64,000 nucleotides of DNA from Aquibium sp. ELW1220. GTDB lineage: Bacteria > Pseudomonadota > Alphaproteobacteria > Rhizobiales > Rhizobiaceae. The stretch spans positions 1 through 64,000 of the forward strand of contig NZ_JAOAOQ010000030.1 in assembly GCF_030398385.1 (NCBI RefSeq), read 5' to 3'. The translations under genes were made by a program, and so were the position numbers. A model generated the notes under the pieces. That model was not told the DNA's origin, ran no database searches, and was given only the letters and a program-made list of their open reading frames with translations. Positions 46,793 through 58,267 of the stretch are shown here, one piece after another; positions within the stretch are counted from its first letter, which is position 1, and the number at the start of each line of letters is the position of its first letter.

Positions 46793-49686
46793 GTCAGCGG
46801 GAACTGTTCCTTCAGCATCTTGGTCACGGCCTCCGACGTCATCGGCTGGCCGAACATGAAGCTCTGCACGAATTCGCAGCCCATCTGCCTGAGCTGGAGC
46901 GCGTCTTCCTCGGTCGACACGCCCTCGGCCACCACCGACAGCCCGAGATCGTGGGCCATGCCGACGATCGACTTCAGCAGCATCGGCTTCTTGGGGCTCT
47001 GGTCGTCGATGAAGCTCTTGTCGATCTTGATCGTGTCGAACGGGAAGCGTGTCAGGTAGGACAGCGACGAGTAGCCGGTGCCGAAATCGTCGAGCGACAG
47101 GCCGATGCCCGTCTCGCGCAGCTTGTCGAGCACGTAGACCGACCGTTCCGGGTTCTCCATGATCAGCGATTCCGTCATCTCGAGCCGGAAATACAGCGGA
47201 TTGAGATTGGCGCGCGCCAGCGCCGAGCGCACGTCGGCCACCAGATCCTGCCGGAGCAGCTGCCGGCTCGACAGGTTGACGGACACCGAAAGCGGCGTCT
47301 CGCCGATCTGCTTGTGCCAGGACGACAGGTCCTCCGCCGCCGTCTGCATGGCGTAGAGGCCGAGCTGCACGATCAGGTCGCAGCTCTCGGCGATCGGGAT
47401 GAACTCCGCGGGCGGGATCACGCCGCGGCGCGGATGCTCCCAGCGCAGCAGCGCCTCGAAGCCCGCCACCGAATTGTCCTCCAGGCGGATGATCGGCTGG
47501 TAGGCGAGGCGGAATTCGTTGCGCTCCAGGGCGCGCCGCAGGTCGGATTCCAGCTGCAGCCGGTCGCTGCCGAACGACCGGAAGGCCGGCCGGAAGGGTT
47601 CGATGCGGTCGCCGCCGAACCGCTTCGCCTGCTGCATGGCAAGCTCGGCGTCCTTGACCAGTTCCTCGGCGGACGTCTGCGGCGCGGTCCAGGAGATCAG
47701 CCCGACCGAGGCCGTCAGCACGATGTCGCGCTTGGCATAGTTGATCGGCGAGCGGATCGCCTGGCGTATGGCGTCGGCAAAGGCGGCGATGCGGGCCGGG
47801 TTCGGCTCCGACAGCAGGATCAGCCCGAACTGGTCGCCCGAGAGGCGCGACAGTGAATCGCCTGTCTTCATCAGCCGGGCCAGTCGGCGCGCCACCGTCA
47901 GCAGGATCGTGTCGCCCGCCGACATGCCCAGCGCCTCGTTCACCTGCTTGAACCGGTCGATGTCGATCACGAACACCGTCGGGCGGACCGTCTCCTGGGT
48001 CTGCGCGATCGAGATTACCGTGTCCAGGCGGTTGAGGAAAAGCCCGCGGTTCGGCAGGCCGGTCAGGTTGTCGTGCACGGCGTCGTGCAGCAGCCTCTCC
48101 TCGGCCTTCTTCTGCTCGGTCACGTCGATCATCGTGCCGACGCAGCGGATGATCTCGCCGTCCGAGCCGATGACCGGCCGCGCCCGCATCATGAACCAGC
48201 GATAGTGCCCGTCCGCGCCGCGCATGCGGAAGTCGATCGAGATGCGGCCGCGCCGGTGCTCGAGCACGATGTCGAGCGTCGTGCGGAAATTGTCGCGGTC
48301 ATCCGCATGCAGCACCGGCAGCCAGCTGCGCGCCGGTCCCTGCAGGCTGTTGGCCGGCAGCCCGATCATCTCGGCCACGTCCGGACGCGTGACGACGCGG
48401 TCGCGCATCACGTCCCAGTCGACGACGATGTCTCCGGAACCCGTGATCGCCAGCGCCTGGCGTTCCATGTCGCTGAATAGCCCCTGGTGCAGCGCTCCGC
48501 CCGAGAACGCGTGCTGCATCACCGTGAAGCCGATCAGCAGGATGATCAGGATCAGGCCGCCGCCCAGCGCCGGCTGCACGATGTCGTTGTCGAGCGTGCC
48601 GGTGATCGTCATCCACGCCGCAAACAGCCAGACGAGCACCATGATCCAGCTCGGCACCAGCATGATCGCCCGGTCGTAGCCCTGCAGGCCGAGATAGATC
48701 ACGAGCCCGACGCCGATCAGCGCCGTCGCCGCAAACGACATGCGGGCGATGCCCGCCGCCACCGGCGGGTCGATCAGCGCCACGCCCGCGATCAGCCCGA
48801 GCCCCAGGATCCAGGCGATGGCGCCATAGCTGAAATGGCCGTGCCACCGGTTGAGGTTGAGATAGGCGAACAGGAAGACGACGAAGGTGCCCGCCAGCGC
48901 GATCTCCGTGCTCGCGCGCCAGAACTGCTCGTTGCCGGGCGCGATTTCGATCACCTTCGTCAGGAACCCGAAATCGACGCAGATATAGGCCAGCACCGCC
49001 CAGGCGAGCGCGGCGGTCGCCGGGAACATCGACGTCCCCTTGACCACGAACAGGATCGTCAGGAACAGCGCCAGCAGGCCGGCGATGCCGATGACGATGC
49101 CGCGGTAGAGCGTGTAGGAATTGACCGTGTCCTTGTAGGCTTCCGGCTCCCACAGATAGACCTGCGGAACGCGCGGCGAGGCGAGGTCGGCCACGAAGGT
49201 CACCACCACGCCGGGGTTCAGCGTCAAGAGGAAGACGTCGGCGTCCGGCGCCTCCTGCCGGTCGAGCGCGAAGCCCTCGCTCGGCGTGATCGCGGCGATG
49301 CGGCGCGAGCCGAGGTCGGGCCAGATCAGGCCCGAGCCGACCAGCCGGAAATGCGGCGCCACGATCAGCCGGTCGATCTGCTGGTCGGTCGTGTTGGCCA
49401 GCGCGAACACCGCCCAGTCGCCGGTCGACTGCTGGTCCTTCGCCTCCACTTCGATGCGGCGCACGATGCCGTCGATGCCGGGCGCGGTGGAGACCTGGAA
49501 GTTGGATCCGCGGTTGCGGTAGATCTCGACGGCGCCCGACAGGTCGAGCGCCACGTCGTCGCGGGAGATCTTGATCGGTTCGATGGCCTGCGCGGCGGTC
49601 GCCAGGGCCGACAGCGCGACGAAAAGCGCCACGAACAGCCCCGCGAAGCCTTGAATCCTGCGTCTGAAGATCGATTCAGCTCTCAA
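46783..49686 (-). CDS. Membrane-bound PAS-GGDEF-EAL protein, probable c-di-GMP phosphodiesterase
   Basis: The 967-aa protein (TTG 49686; no suitable ATG or GTG) overlaps the acetyltransferase end by 11 bp. Order: signal/anchor helix, periplasmic sensor (~residues 35-190), seven transmembrane helices of 7TM-DISM type (~195-400), PAS/PAC (~415-555; [20 protein letters not shown]), GGDEF (~560-720) and EAL (~725-960). The GGDEF signature is degenerate ([11 protein letters not shown]), so cyclase activity is doubtful. The EAL part keeps [31 protein letters not shown] and VVAEGVST, so hydrolysis of c-di-GMP is likely. Last gene of the thrC operon. Confidence 0.9.
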   Translation of the reverse strand: MRAESIFRRRIQGFAGLFVALFVALSALATAAQAIEPIKISRDDVALDLSGAVEIYRNRGSNFQVSTAPGIDGIVRRIEVEAKDQQSTGDWAVFALANTTDQQIDRLIVAPHFRLVGSGLIWPDLGSRRIAAITPSEGFALDRQEAPDADVFLLTLNPGVVVTFVADLASPRVPQVYLWEPEAYKDTVNSYTLYRGIVIGIAGLLALFLTILFVVKGTSMFPATAALAWAVLAYICVDFGFLTKVIEIAPGNEQFWRASTEIALAGTFVVFLFAYLNLNRWHGHFSYGAIAWILGLGLIAGVALIDPPVAAGIARMSFAATALIGVGLVIYLGLQGYDRAIMLVPSWIMVLVWLFAAWMTITGTLDNDIVQPALGGGLILIILLIGFTVMQHAFSGGALHQGLFSDMERQALAITGSGDIVVDWDVMRDRVVTRPDVAEMIGLPANSLQGPARSWLPVLHADDRDNFRTTLDIVLEHRRGRISIDFRMRGADGHYRWFMMRARPVIGSDGEIIRCVGTMIDVTEQKKAEERLLHDAVHDNLTGLPNRGLFLNRLDTVISIAQTQETVRPTVFVIDIDRFKQVNEALGMSAGDTILLTVARRLARLMKTGDSLSRLSGDQFGLILLSEPNPARIAAFADAIRQAIRSPINYAKRDIVLTASVGLISWTAPQTSAEELVKDAELAMQQAKRFGGDRIEPFRPAFRSFGSDRLQLESDLRRALERNEFRLAYQPIIRLEDNSVAGFEALLRWEHPRRGVIPPAEFIPIAESCDLIVQLGLYAMQTAAEDLSSWHKQIGETPLSVSVNLSSRQLLRQDLVADVRSALARANLNPLYFRLEMTESLIMENPERSVYVLDKLRETGIGLSLDDFGTGYSSLSYLTRFPFDTIKIDKSFIDDQSPKKPMLLKSIVGMAHDLGLSVVAEGVSTEEDALQLRQMGCEFVQSFMFGQPMTSEAVTKMLKEQFPLTQA

Positions 49687-50287
49687 CCGCTGCGCCCCGC
49701 GAACCCTGATCGTGATACTCCCCGGCCAGGAGAGCGTAAAGGTAGTGGTCCTGCCAGTCCCCATTGATCCTGAGGTACGACCGGAGCAGTCCTTCGCGGG
49801 TAAATCCGGCTTTTTCAAGCACGCGGATGGAGCGCAGGTTGCCCGGTATGCAGGCCGCTTCCAGCCGATGCAGCCGCAGCGGGCCGAAACAGTATCGCGC
49901 CAGCACGCCGACGGCTTCCCCCATCAGCCCCCGTCCCGCGTAGGGCTCTCCCATCCAATAGCCGATCTGTCCGCACTGGGCGACACCCCGGCGGATGTTG
50001 CCCACGGAAATCCCGCCCACGATCGAGCCGGTCTCGTTGAGCACGATCAGGAACGGCACGCCGGTGCCGCGCGCGTACTCGTCCTTGTAGCGGCGAACGC
50101 GCAGGCGCCACGCCGCGCGCTCCAGCTCGTCGCTGGCCCAGCGCGGCTCCCACTTCTCCAGGAAGTCGCGGCTGCGCCTGCGCAGGCTCGCCCATTCCTC
50201 GTAGTCGGAGATCGCCGGGCTGCGCAGCGTCACCTGCGGTCCCGCCAGTCGAAGGCGGTCCCGGCCGAAATAGGGCAGGCCCAGCAT
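49676..50287 (-). CDS. GNAT N-acetyltransferase, RimJ/RimL type
   Basis: The 203-aa protein matches ribosomal-protein alanine acetyltransferases: VTLRSPAISDYEEWASLRRR, GYWMGEPYAGRGLMGEAVGV with the acetyl-CoA pyrophosphate loop, and RLEAACIPGNLRSIRVLEKA with GFTREGLLRSYLRINGDWQD. Expected reaction: N-alpha-acetylation of a ribosomal protein such as S5. It lies 16 bp behind the M16 peptidase in the thrC operon. Confidence 0.92.
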   Translation of the reverse strand: MLGLPYFGRDRLRLAGPQVTLRSPAISDYEEWASLRRRSRDFLEKWEPRWASDELERAAWRLRVRRYKDEYARGTGVPFLIVLNETGSIVGGISVGNIRRGVAQCGQIGYWMGEPYAGRGLMGEAVGVLARYCFGPLRLHRLEAACIPGNLRSIRVLEKAGFTREGLLRSYLRINGDWQDHYLYALLAGEYHDQGSRGAAVES

Positions 50288-50303
50288 GGCTCCGGGTCTG
50301 AAG

Positions 50304-51596
50304 TCAGCCCGCCATCTTGCGGACGTGCGGCTGCGGCGTCGCCAGCAGGCCGTGGATGTCCTCGAAGGGGGCGAGGGTTCCGACCGGGCCGACGGCGGCG
50401 ATCGTTGGGCGGGTGGAGAACAGGCGCGTCGAGAGGTCGGTCAGCCGTTCGATGGTGATGCCGGAGAGCCGGTCCATCAGCTCTTCCTTGGAGATCGGCC
50501 GCCCGAACAGCATCATCTGGCGCGCGACCTGCGAGGCGCGGCTGGCGGCGCTCTCGCTCGACATCATCAGGCCGGCCCGATACTGCGCCCGCGCCCGGTT
50601 GAGTTCCTCGATCTTGATGTGCTCGCCCGTCTTCTGCAGTTCCGACAGGATCACCGGCACCAGTTCGGCGATGTCCTCGCGGCCGGTCGCCGCATGTACC
50701 CCGAACACGCCGGTGTCCGAGAATCCCCAGTGGAAGGCATAGACCGAGTAGCACAGCCCCCGCTTCTCGCGCACTTCCTGGAACAGGCGGGACGACATGC
50801 CGCCGCCGAGGATCATCGACAGCAGCTGCGAGGCGTAGAAGTCGCGGACGTGATAGGCGCGGCCCTCGAAGCCGAGCACGATCTGCGCGTCCATCAGGTC
50901 GCGGTCCTCGCGGAAGTCGCCGCCGACATAATTGGCGCTCGCCGGCGGCTGGCCGGGCGCGTTTGGGCGGAACGTGCCGAGCCGCTTCTCGACCTCGCGC
51001 ACGAACTCGTCATGCGCCACGGCGCCCGCGGCCACCACCACCATGCGGTCGGCGCCGTACTGCCGCGCCATGAAGTCGTGGATTTGCTTCGCCGAGAAGG
51101 ATTTCACCGTTTCGGGCGTGCCGAGGATCGAACGGCCGATCGTCTGGTGGCGGAAGGCGGTTTCCGTGAACCGGTCGAACACGATGTCGTCGGGCGTGTC
51201 GTGCGCCGCGCCGATCTCCTGCATGATCACATGCTGCTCGCGTTCCAGTTCCTCGTCGTCGAACTTCGAGTCCGTCAGGATGTCGGCCAGGAGATCGATC
51301 GCCAGAGGCATGTCGTCGCGCAGCACGCGTGCGTAGAACGACGTCGTCTCGACGCTCGTCGCCGCGTTGATCTCGCCGCCCACGTCCTCGATCTGCGAGG
51401 CGATGTCCCAGGCCGAGCGGCTGCCGGTGCCCTTGAACGCCATGTGCTCGAGCAGGTGGGCGATGCCGTGTTCGTCCTCGCGCTCGTTGCGCGACCCGGA
51501 CTTGACCCAGACTCCCAGGGCGACGGTCTCGATGTGGGGAAGGGTTTCGGTCGCAACCGTCAGGCCGTTCGACAGACGGCTTACCTCAACACCCAT
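50304..51596 (-). CDS. M16-family zinc peptidase (mitochondrial processing peptidase-like)
   Basis: The 430-aa protein has the inverted zinc motif HLLEHMAFKGT (HxxEH) and the distal Glu in REQHVIMQEIGAAHDTPDD. ATG 51596 starts MGVEVSRLSNGLTVATETLP, the standard M16 N-terminus. The second half is the inactive repeat (AYHVRDFYASQLLSMILGGG, VREKRGLCYSVYAFHWGFSD). It is the bacterial relative of mitochondrial MPP-beta; its position behind thrC is conserved in Rhizobiales. Cytoplasmic; substrates are short peptides. Confidence 0.95.
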   Translation of the reverse strand: MGVEVSRLSNGLTVATETLPHIETVALGVWVKSGSRNEREDEHGIAHLLEHMAFKGTGSRSAWDIASQIEDVGGEINAATSVETTSFYARVLRDDMPLAIDLLADILTDSKFDDEELEREQHVIMQEIGAAHDTPDDIVFDRFTETAFRHQTIGRSILGTPETVKSFSAKQIHDFMARQYGADRMVVVAAGAVAHDEFVREVEKRLGTFRPNAPGQPPASANYVGGDFREDRDLMDAQIVLGFEGRAYHVRDFYASQLLSMILGGGMSSRLFQEVREKRGLCYSVYAFHWGFSDTGVFGVHAATGREDIAELVPVILSELQKTGEHIKIEELNRARAQYRAGLMMSSESAASRASQVARQMMLFGRPISKEELMDRLSGITIERLTDLSTRLFSTRPTIAAVGPVGTLAPFEDIHGLLATPQPHVRKMAG

Positions 51597-51619
51597 GTAC
51601 GGCGAACTCCTCGAACTCG

Positions 51620-53017
51620 CTAACCGGTCACCCTGGCATGCCGGCTGATGTGATCTTCCACCATTTTCACGTCTGATGGAAGCACGCTGTACGTTTCGCG
51701 ACGTTCCATAAGCCCCGCCAGCCATGAAGGCAAGTTCGGCCGGATTCCGACCGCCGCCTCGACCGAGTCCGGGAACTTGGCCGGATGCGCCGTCGCCAGC
51801 ACGATCATCGGCGTCGTCCCCGCCGGCTGCGCCCGGGCGACGTGCAGGCCGGTCGCGGTGTGCGGGTCGGCGAGATAGCCGCTCGCCGCGAGCGTGGCCG
51901 CGATCGCCGACGCCGTCTCGTCCATCGTCGAGCGGCCGGCGGCGAACTCGGCGCGGATCGCTTCCAGCGTGCCGCCCGCGACCGTGAACGCGCCCGACTG
52001 CCTCAGGCTCTCCATCGAGGCCAGGGTGGCCGCCGCGTCGCGGCCGGAGGCCTCGAACAGCAGCCGCTCGAAATTGGATGACACCTGGATGTCCATCGAC
52101 GGCGACGTCGTCGCCATCACGCCGCGCGTCTCGTAGCGCCCGCCGGCCAGCGTGCGCGCCAGGATGTCGTTGTCGTTGGTGGCGATCACCAGCCGTTCGA
52201 TCGGCAGTCCCATCCGCTTGGCGGCGTAGCCGGCGAAGATGTCGCCGAAATTCCCGGTCGGCACGGTGAAGGAGACCGGGCGGTCCGGCGAGCCCAGGCT
52301 GATCGCCGACGAGAAATAATAGACGATCTGGGCCATGATGCGGGCCCAGTTGATCGAATTGACGCCCGACAGCCGCACCGTGTCGCGGAAGCGATGGTCG
52401 TTGAACAGCGCCTTCACGATCGACTGGCAGTCGTCGAAATTGCCCTTGAGCGCCAGCGCGTGCACGTTGGCCGCCGTCGAGGTGGTCATCTGGCGCTGCT
52501 GCACCGGCGACACCTTGCCTTCCGGGAACAGGATGAACATGTCGGTGCGGTCGCGCCCGGCAAAGGCGTCGATCGCCGCTCCCCCGGTGTCGCCCGACGT
52601 CGCGCCGACGATGGTCGCCCGCTCGCCGCGCTCGGCCAGCATGTGGTCCATCAGCCGCGCCAGCAACTGCATCGCCACGTCCTTGAAGGCGAGCGTCGGG
52701 CCGTGGAAGAGTTCCAGGATGAACTCGTTCGGACCGCTCTGCACGATCGGGCAGGTCGCCGGATGGCGGAACGTCGCGTAGGCCTCGCGCACGATGCGCG
52801 CGAAAATCGCCTCGTCGATCTCGCCGCCGATGAACGGCGTCAGGATGCGGACGGCGAGATCCGGATAGGACAGGCCGCGCATGGCGCTGATGTCGGATGC
52901 CGAAAACTGCGGCCATTCCTCCGGCAGATAGAGCCCGCCGTCGCGGGCGAGCCCCGCCAGGAGGACGTCGCCGAAGCCGAGGATCGGGGCCGTGCCCCTG
53001 GTGCTGATGTAGCGCAT
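51620..53017 (-). CDS. thrC: Threonine synthase
   Basis: The 465-aa PLP enzyme converts O-phosphohomoserine to threonine. Start ATG 53017 gives MRYISTRGTAPILGFGDVLL. PLP Lys is in FHGPTLAFKDVAMQLLARL; the phosphate loop is IVGATSGDTGGAAIDAF; FTVPTGNFGDIFAGYAAKRM is typical of the long, yeast-type ThrC. First gene of the minus-strand operon thrC-peptidase-acetyltransferase-GGDEF/EAL. Confidence 0.96.
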   Translation of the reverse strand: MRYISTRGTAPILGFGDVLLAGLARDGGLYLPEEWPQFSASDISAMRGLSYPDLAVRILTPFIGGEIDEAIFARIVREAYATFRHPATCPIVQSGPNEFILELFHGPTLAFKDVAMQLLARLMDHMLAERGERATIVGATSGDTGGAAIDAFAGRDRTDMFILFPEGKVSPVQQRQMTTSTAANVHALALKGNFDDCQSIVKALFNDHRFRDTVRLSGVNSINWARIMAQIVYYFSSAISLGSPDRPVSFTVPTGNFGDIFAGYAAKRMGLPIERLVIATNDNDILARTLAGGRYETRGVMATTSPSMDIQVSSNFERLLFEASGRDAAATLASMESLRQSGAFTVAGGTLEAIRAEFAAGRSTMDETASAIAATLAASGYLADPHTATGLHVARAQPAGTTPMIVLATAHPAKFPDSVEAAVGIRPNLPSWLAGLMERRETYSVLPSDVKMVEDHISRHARVTG

Positions 53018-53134
53018 GATGTCCCTGTAGCCCGCTTCCGGCGAAGCCGCCGTCGAAAAACCGCATTCGATCGGTCGCATTCCGGTTGCGGCGTTGGTAT
53101 AGAACGACCGCTTTATGAAGGGGAAGTCCGGTTC

Positions 53135-53713
53135 ATGGCGTTTGTTGCAGGGAAAATGCGGTTTGCCGCGATCGGCGCTCTCATGGCGCTCGCCGGATGC
53201 CAGTCGGGCGGCGCGCTCGACCTCGGCCTCGGCGGCTGGGGCGGCCAGAAGGCAGAGCCCGCCGCGCCGCCGGCTGAAACCGTCACCGCCGACGAGCTGC
53301 GCGCCTATTGCCCGCGCGTCACGCTGCGCTCCGGCACCGCCTTCTACAGCACCTACGAGCGGGGCGGCGATGGCGACAAGAGCCGGATCGTCTACCAGGC
53401 CTCCATTACCGACGTCACGCGCAGCTGCCAGTATGACGGCGGCATGCTGAACATGGCGGTGGCGGCCGCCGGCCGCGTGGTTCCGGGCCCGGTCGCCAGG
53501 GACGGCACGATCACCATGCCGATCCGCATCGCCGTCGTGCGCGGCGAGGAAGTGCTCTATTCGAAGCTGCACCAGTACCAGACGTCGATCGCCGCGCTGT
53601 CGCCGGCCACCCAGTTCGTCTTCAAGGACCCGGCCGTCTCGATCCCGATTCCGACCGCCCGCAACATCGAGATCTATGTCGGCTTCGACGAGACGCCGCA
53701 GAAGAAGCGCTGA
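53135..53713 (+). CDS. Putative lipoprotein
   Basis: The 192-aa protein has a short basic start (MAFVAGKMRF) and a lipobox in MALAGCQSGG, so it is probably lipidated. The mature part contains two further cysteines (AYCPRVTLRSGTAFYSTYER and TRSCQYDGGMLNMAV) that could form a disulfide. No family name is recognised. It is divergent from thrC (117 bp between starts) and convergent with the HAD phosphatase. Conserved hypothetical exported protein. Confidence 0.78.
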   Translation: MAFVAGKMRFAAIGALMALAGCQSGGALDLGLGGWGGQKAEPAAPPAETVTADELRAYCPRVTLRSGTAFYSTYERGGDGDKSRIVYQASITDVTRSCQYDGGMLNMAVAAAGRVVPGPVARDGTITMPIRIAVVRGEEVLYSKLHQYQTSIAALSPATQFVFKDPAVSIPIPTARNIEIYVGFDETPQKKR

Positions 53714-53756
53714 CGAAACGCTTGGCGCGGCAGGCGGCGCGGGTCAGCCTCGCCCG

Positions 53757-54443
53757 TCAGGCGTCCGACCATTCCGACAGCGCCGCCACCACGGCGGCGA
53801 AGTCCGACCAGCGGCTGATCACCGTCTCGGCGCCCGCCTCGGTCAGCGCGTCGGCGTGGCCGGGCCATGTGTGGCTTGCCCCGGTGAACCCGATCACCCG
53901 CATCCCGGCGGCCCGTGCCCCGGTGATGCCGTGCACCGAATCCTCCACGACGAAGCACTTCGCCGGATCGACCGACAGCTGTGCCGCCCCGTGCAGGAAG
54001 ACGTCCGGCGCCGGCTTGGTGCGCCCCGACGGGATCGCCCGCGCCGAATAGATCCGGTTCGTGTCGAACAGGCCGATCATGCCCGCTCGCGTCAGCATCG
54101 CCTCGATCCGGTCCAGCGGCGAGTTCGAGCAGATGCAATAGGGGATCGTCGTCGCCCGGATCGCCGCCGCCGCGCCGTCGACCGGCTTGACGTCGCGCGA
54201 CAGCCGCTTGTCCAGTTCCGCCTTGATCCGGTCGATCAGGCTCGCCTGGAACGGCACCTGCGACACGGTTTCGAGCCTGAGCAGGATGTCGCGCGTCGTC
54301 AGGCCGGCGAAACGCTCCATCATCTCCTCGGGCGAGATCGGAAAACCCGCCTCGCTGATCATCTCGGCCTCCACCCGCGCCGCGATGATCTCGGAATCGA
54401 CGAGCACGCCGTCGCAGTCGAAGATGATGAGGTCGGGTCGCAT
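53757..54443 (-). CDS. HAD-superfamily hydrolase (phosphatase/phosphoglucomutase-like)
   Basis: The 228-aa protein starts at ATG 54443. Motif I is FDCDGVLVDSE (nucleophile Asp), motif II CSNSPLDRIEAML, motif III Lys in GRTKPAPDVFLHG, motif IV VVEDSVHGITGARAAGM. A helical cap follows motif I. It resembles phosphoglycolate phosphatase and beta-phosphoglucomutase-type enzymes; the substrate is not decided. It is divergent from ccrM. Confidence 0.92.
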   Translation of the reverse strand: MRPDLIIFDCDGVLVDSEIIAARVEAEMISEAGFPISPEEMMERFAGLTTRDILLRLETVSQVPFQASLIDRIKAELDKRLSRDVKPVDGAAAAIRATTIPYCICSNSPLDRIEAMLTRAGMIGLFDTNRIYSARAIPSGRTKPAPDVFLHGAAQLSVDPAKCFVVEDSVHGITGARAAGMRVIGFTGASHTWPGHADALTEAGAETVISRWSDFAAVVAALSEWSDA

Positions 54444-54560
54444 GGCAGGCTCCGTGGAGGGGAGGGGACGGGAGGGGAGCGGAAGAACGTCGAGCCGCCC
54501 CGATAGCGCAGCCATGCCCGCGAGGCAAACGGCGCGCGCTTCATTAAATATTTACGCTGA

Positions 54561-55745
<1,185 letters not shown>

Positions 55746-55807
55746 CGCCGTCCGAACGCACCGGCGCCCGCGTCCAGAGCCTCGACGCCTGCGACCTAGA
55801 TTGGAAC

Positions 55808-55895
55808 GGTCGTCATCTTCGGCCACGACCTCGACGCCTGCGACCTGGAACGGTCGTCATCTTCGGCCACGACCTCGACGCCTGCGACCTGGAAC
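55808..55895. repeat. 44-bp direct tandem repeat, two perfect copies plus partial copies
   Basis: The unit begins GGTCGTCATCTTCGGCCACG and ends CTGGAAC; copies at 55808-55851 and 55852-55895 are identical. Partial copies precede it (CCTCGACGCCTGCGACCTAG at ~55780) and follow it, where the unit runs into a REP-like hairpin. A third degraded copy lies near 56012-56043. Confidence 0.85.
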
Positions 55896-55902
55896 GGTCG
55901 TC

Positions 55903-56167
55903 ATCCTCGGGCCTGTCCCGAGGATCTGCCGCCCCCCGCACGGCAGGCGTCCCGGCGCCCTGCCTGCGGCGGGCGGGTGAAGCCGGCCGGCCGCATCGGC
56001 GTCCGCGCCTAAGTCTCGACGCCTGCGCCATAGAACGGTCGTCATCCTCGGGCCTGTCCCGAGGATCTGCCGTCCCCCCGCACAGTAGCCCTCCCAGCGC
56101 CTTGCGCGCCATGCCACGACGTTCACGATGCGCGACGCGGGCAGATTCTCGGGACAAGCCCGAGAAT
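55903..56167. repeat. Cluster of three REP-like hairpin repeats
   Basis: ATCCTCGGG-CCTGT-CCCGAGGAT at 55903-55925 and 56044-56066, and ATTCTCGGG-ACAAG-CCCGAGAAT in opposite orientation at 56145-56167. They share the flanking GTC and CTGCC with the copy at 10434. Confidence 0.7.
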
Positions 56168-56286
56168 GATGGCGCGGGAGGTCGCGCGAGCATCCCGGAT
56201 GAGGTCGTCGCGTCCGGCCGCCAGCTTGGCATCGGCCGATTGCCGATGCAGATCGTGCTCCCAGGCGACGCCTGAGAAAACGTTCC

Positions 56287-56532
56287 TCACGGATTGATCA
56301 GTTCTCTCTCGACGCCCTTGCCGGCATCGAGTTCGGCGATCGATCGAAGCAGCATCTCCCTGTTTGCCGGGTCGGAGAGCAGATAGGTCGTGTCGTCCAT
56401 GGCCTGCCAGTCGGCAAGTCGCATGACGACCATCGGCTCGTGCCCATCGCGGACCACGACCAGTTCGCCGCCCTCCTTTTCCAGGCGGTCGAGATCGGCA
56501 TCGCTCAAGCGCTTGAAGGAAACTTGGTTCAT
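56287..56532 (-). CDS. Phd-like antitoxin without partner
   Basis: The 81-aa protein MNQVSFKRLSDADLDRLEKE contains the Phd-type core GGELVVVRDGHEPMVVMRLA followed by DWQAMDDTTYLLSDPANREM and an acidic tail. It looks like the antitoxins usually coupled to RelE/YoeB or Doc toxins (YLLSDPANREML is common in YefM-type proteins). No toxin gene is found on either side: repeats lie downstream and the catalase gene upstream. Probably an orphan. Confidence 0.75.
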   Translation of the reverse strand: MNQVSFKRLSDADLDRLEKEGGELVVVRDGHEPMVVMRLADWQAMDDTTYLLSDPANREMLLRSIAELDAGKGVERELINP

Positions 56533-56665
56533 CGGGGCGCTCCTGAAACGAATGTGCGTGCTGTCGCCGGAAAAATCAACGCCGGGACCGTAAAGTCCGT
56601 ATCCCGGCTCCCGTTTCCGGCAGTCGAAGCCGGAACGGCATCACCCCGATGAAACGACGGCGCGC

Positions 56666-58267
56666 CTATCGTTCGCCCGTGCCCCCGCGCGGGTCCATCG
56701 CGGCGTTCTTCTGCCCTTCGCCCCTGGCGATCGACGACGTCGCGGGAACGCCCTGGTAGCCGGAGATCGATGCGGCGCTCGCCATCCCGGGCGCCTGCGA
56801 GGTGCCGCCGACGAGGTCGCGGGTGGCCTTCTCGATCCGGTCGCCGATGTCCATGTCGACATTGCGCCAGTAGGCGAAGGCGCGGACCAGGATCGGCTCG
56901 CTCACCCCGTCGGCGAGATGCCCGGCGACGTTGGTGACGAACCGCGCGCGCTGCGCGTCGTCCATGACCTCGCGCACGAGGGCGCCGGGCTGGCTCCAGT
57001 CGTCGTCGCCTTCGCGCAGCGTGTAGGCGGCGCGCACCATGTCGCCGTCGGCCATCCAGGTCGCTTCTCCACCGATCTGCGGCCGTGCGCCGGGGCCGCC
57101 GTAGGAGTTGGGGGCATAGACCGGATCGACCGCGTTGACCGTTCGCCCCCGTCCGGCGCGCGAATAGGAATGCACCTCCGCCGCCTTGGCCTGGTTGACC
57201 GGGATCTGCTTGTAGTTCACCCCCAGCCGGGCGCGATGGGCGTCGGCATAGGAAAACCCGCGCGCGAGCAGCATCTTGTCGGGGCTGAGGCCGATGCCGG
57301 GCACCATGTTGTTCGGCTCGAAGGCCAGCTGCTCGATCTGGGTGTCCCAGTCCACCGGGTTCGTGTCGAGCGTCAGCCTTCCGACCTCCATCAGCGGATA
57401 GTCGTCGTGCGGCCATGTCTTGGTGAGGTCGAAGGGGTTGATGCGATAGGTCTTCGCGTCCTCGAAGGGCATCACCTGGAACTTCAGCGTCCAGCTCGGG
57501 AATTCGCCGCGGGCGATGTGGTCGAACAGGTCGCGGCGGTGGTAGTCGCCGTCCTGCCCGGCCATCCGGTCGGCCTCCTCCTGCGTCAGGTGCGCATTGC
57601 CGTCGCCGAGATCGCTGTGGAAGTGCCACTTCACCCAGAATTTCTCGCCCCTCGCGCTGATCAGCATGTAGGTGTGGCTGCCGTAGCCGTTCATCTCCCG
57701 CCAGTTTTTCGGCACGCCGCGGTCGCCCATCAGGTAGGTCACCTGGTGCGCGCTTTCGGGGCTGAGCGTCCAGAAGTCCCACTGCATGTCGTGGTCGCGC
57801 AGCCCGTTGTCGGCCCGGCGCTTCTGGCTGCGGATGAAATGCTGGAACTTCATCGGGTCGCGAATGAAGAAGATCGGCGTGTTGTTGCCGACCATGTCGA
57901 AATTGCCGTCGTCCGTATAGAACTTCACCGAGAAGCCGCGCGGATCGCGCCACGTGTCGGGACTTCCGCGTTCGCCGGCCACGGTGGAGAAGCGGACCGC
58001 CGTCTCCACCCGTGTCCCGGGCTGCAGGAACCTCGCCTTGGTGAACCGGCTGACGTCCTGCGTCACCTCGAAACGCCCGAAAGCCCCGCTCCCCTTCGCA
58101 TGCGGCTGCCGCTCGGGAATCCGCTCGCGATTGAAATTCGCCATCTGCTCGATCAGGTAATGATCGTTGAGCACGATCGGCCCGTCCCGCCCGATCGTCA
58201 GCGAATGCTCGTCGCTCTGCACCGGAATGCCGGCATCGGTCGTCGTGCGGAGTGTCTCGTCGGCCAT
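56666..58267 (-). CDS. katA: Catalase (heme, clade 3-like small subunit)
   Basis: The 533-aa protein (ATG 58267) shows the catalytic His in [18 protein letters not shown], the Asn in [15 protein letters not shown], and the heme-ligand Tyr in [36 protein letters not shown] is also typical. It is somewhat longer than the usual 480-510 aa because of a C-terminal tail rich in Ala, Gly and Ser ([20 protein letters not shown]). No signal peptide. It degrades hydrogen peroxide in the cytoplasm. The upstream region ends in the IS3 element 256 bp away. Confidence 0.95.
   Translation of the reverse strand: MADETLRTTTDAGIPVQSDEHSLTIGRDGPIVLNDHYLIEQMANFNRERIPERQPHAKGSGAFGRFEVTQDVSRFTKARFLQPGTRVETAVRFSTVAGERGSPDTWRDPRGFSVKFYTDDGNFDMVGNNTPIFFIRDPMKFQHFIRSQKRRADNGLRDHDMQWDFWTLSPESAHQVTYLMGDRGVPKNWREMNGYGSHTYMLISARGEKFWVKWHFHSDLGDGNAHLTQEEADRMAGQDGDYHRRDLFDHIARGEFPSWTLKFQVMPFEDAKTYRINPFDLTKTWPHDDYPLMEVGRLTLDTNPVDWDTQIEQLAFEPNNMVPGIGLSPDKMLLARGFSYADAHRARLGVNYKQIPVNQAKAAEVHSYSRAGRGRTVNAVDPVYAPNSYGGPGARPQIGGEATWMADGDMVRAAYTLREGDDDWSQPGALVREVMDDAQRARFVTNVAGHLADGVSEPILVRAFAYWRNVDMDIGDRIEKATRDLVGGTSQAPGMASAASISGYQGVPATSSIARGEGQKNAAMDPRGGTGER

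Larger units (their letters stand above)
55746..56286. other. 541-bp repeat region between ccrM and an antitoxin
   Basis: No gene is supported. It contains a 44-bp tandem repeat (55808-55895), two REP-like hairpins (55903-55925, 56044-56066) and an inverted copy (56145-56167). The short frames on both strands follow the repeats and have no start signals. Confidence 0.7.

Noticed and set aside
55808-55895. Possible CRISPR-like or coding repeat
   Set aside because: The two 44-bp units are directly adjacent without spacers; the open frames through them have no start signals.
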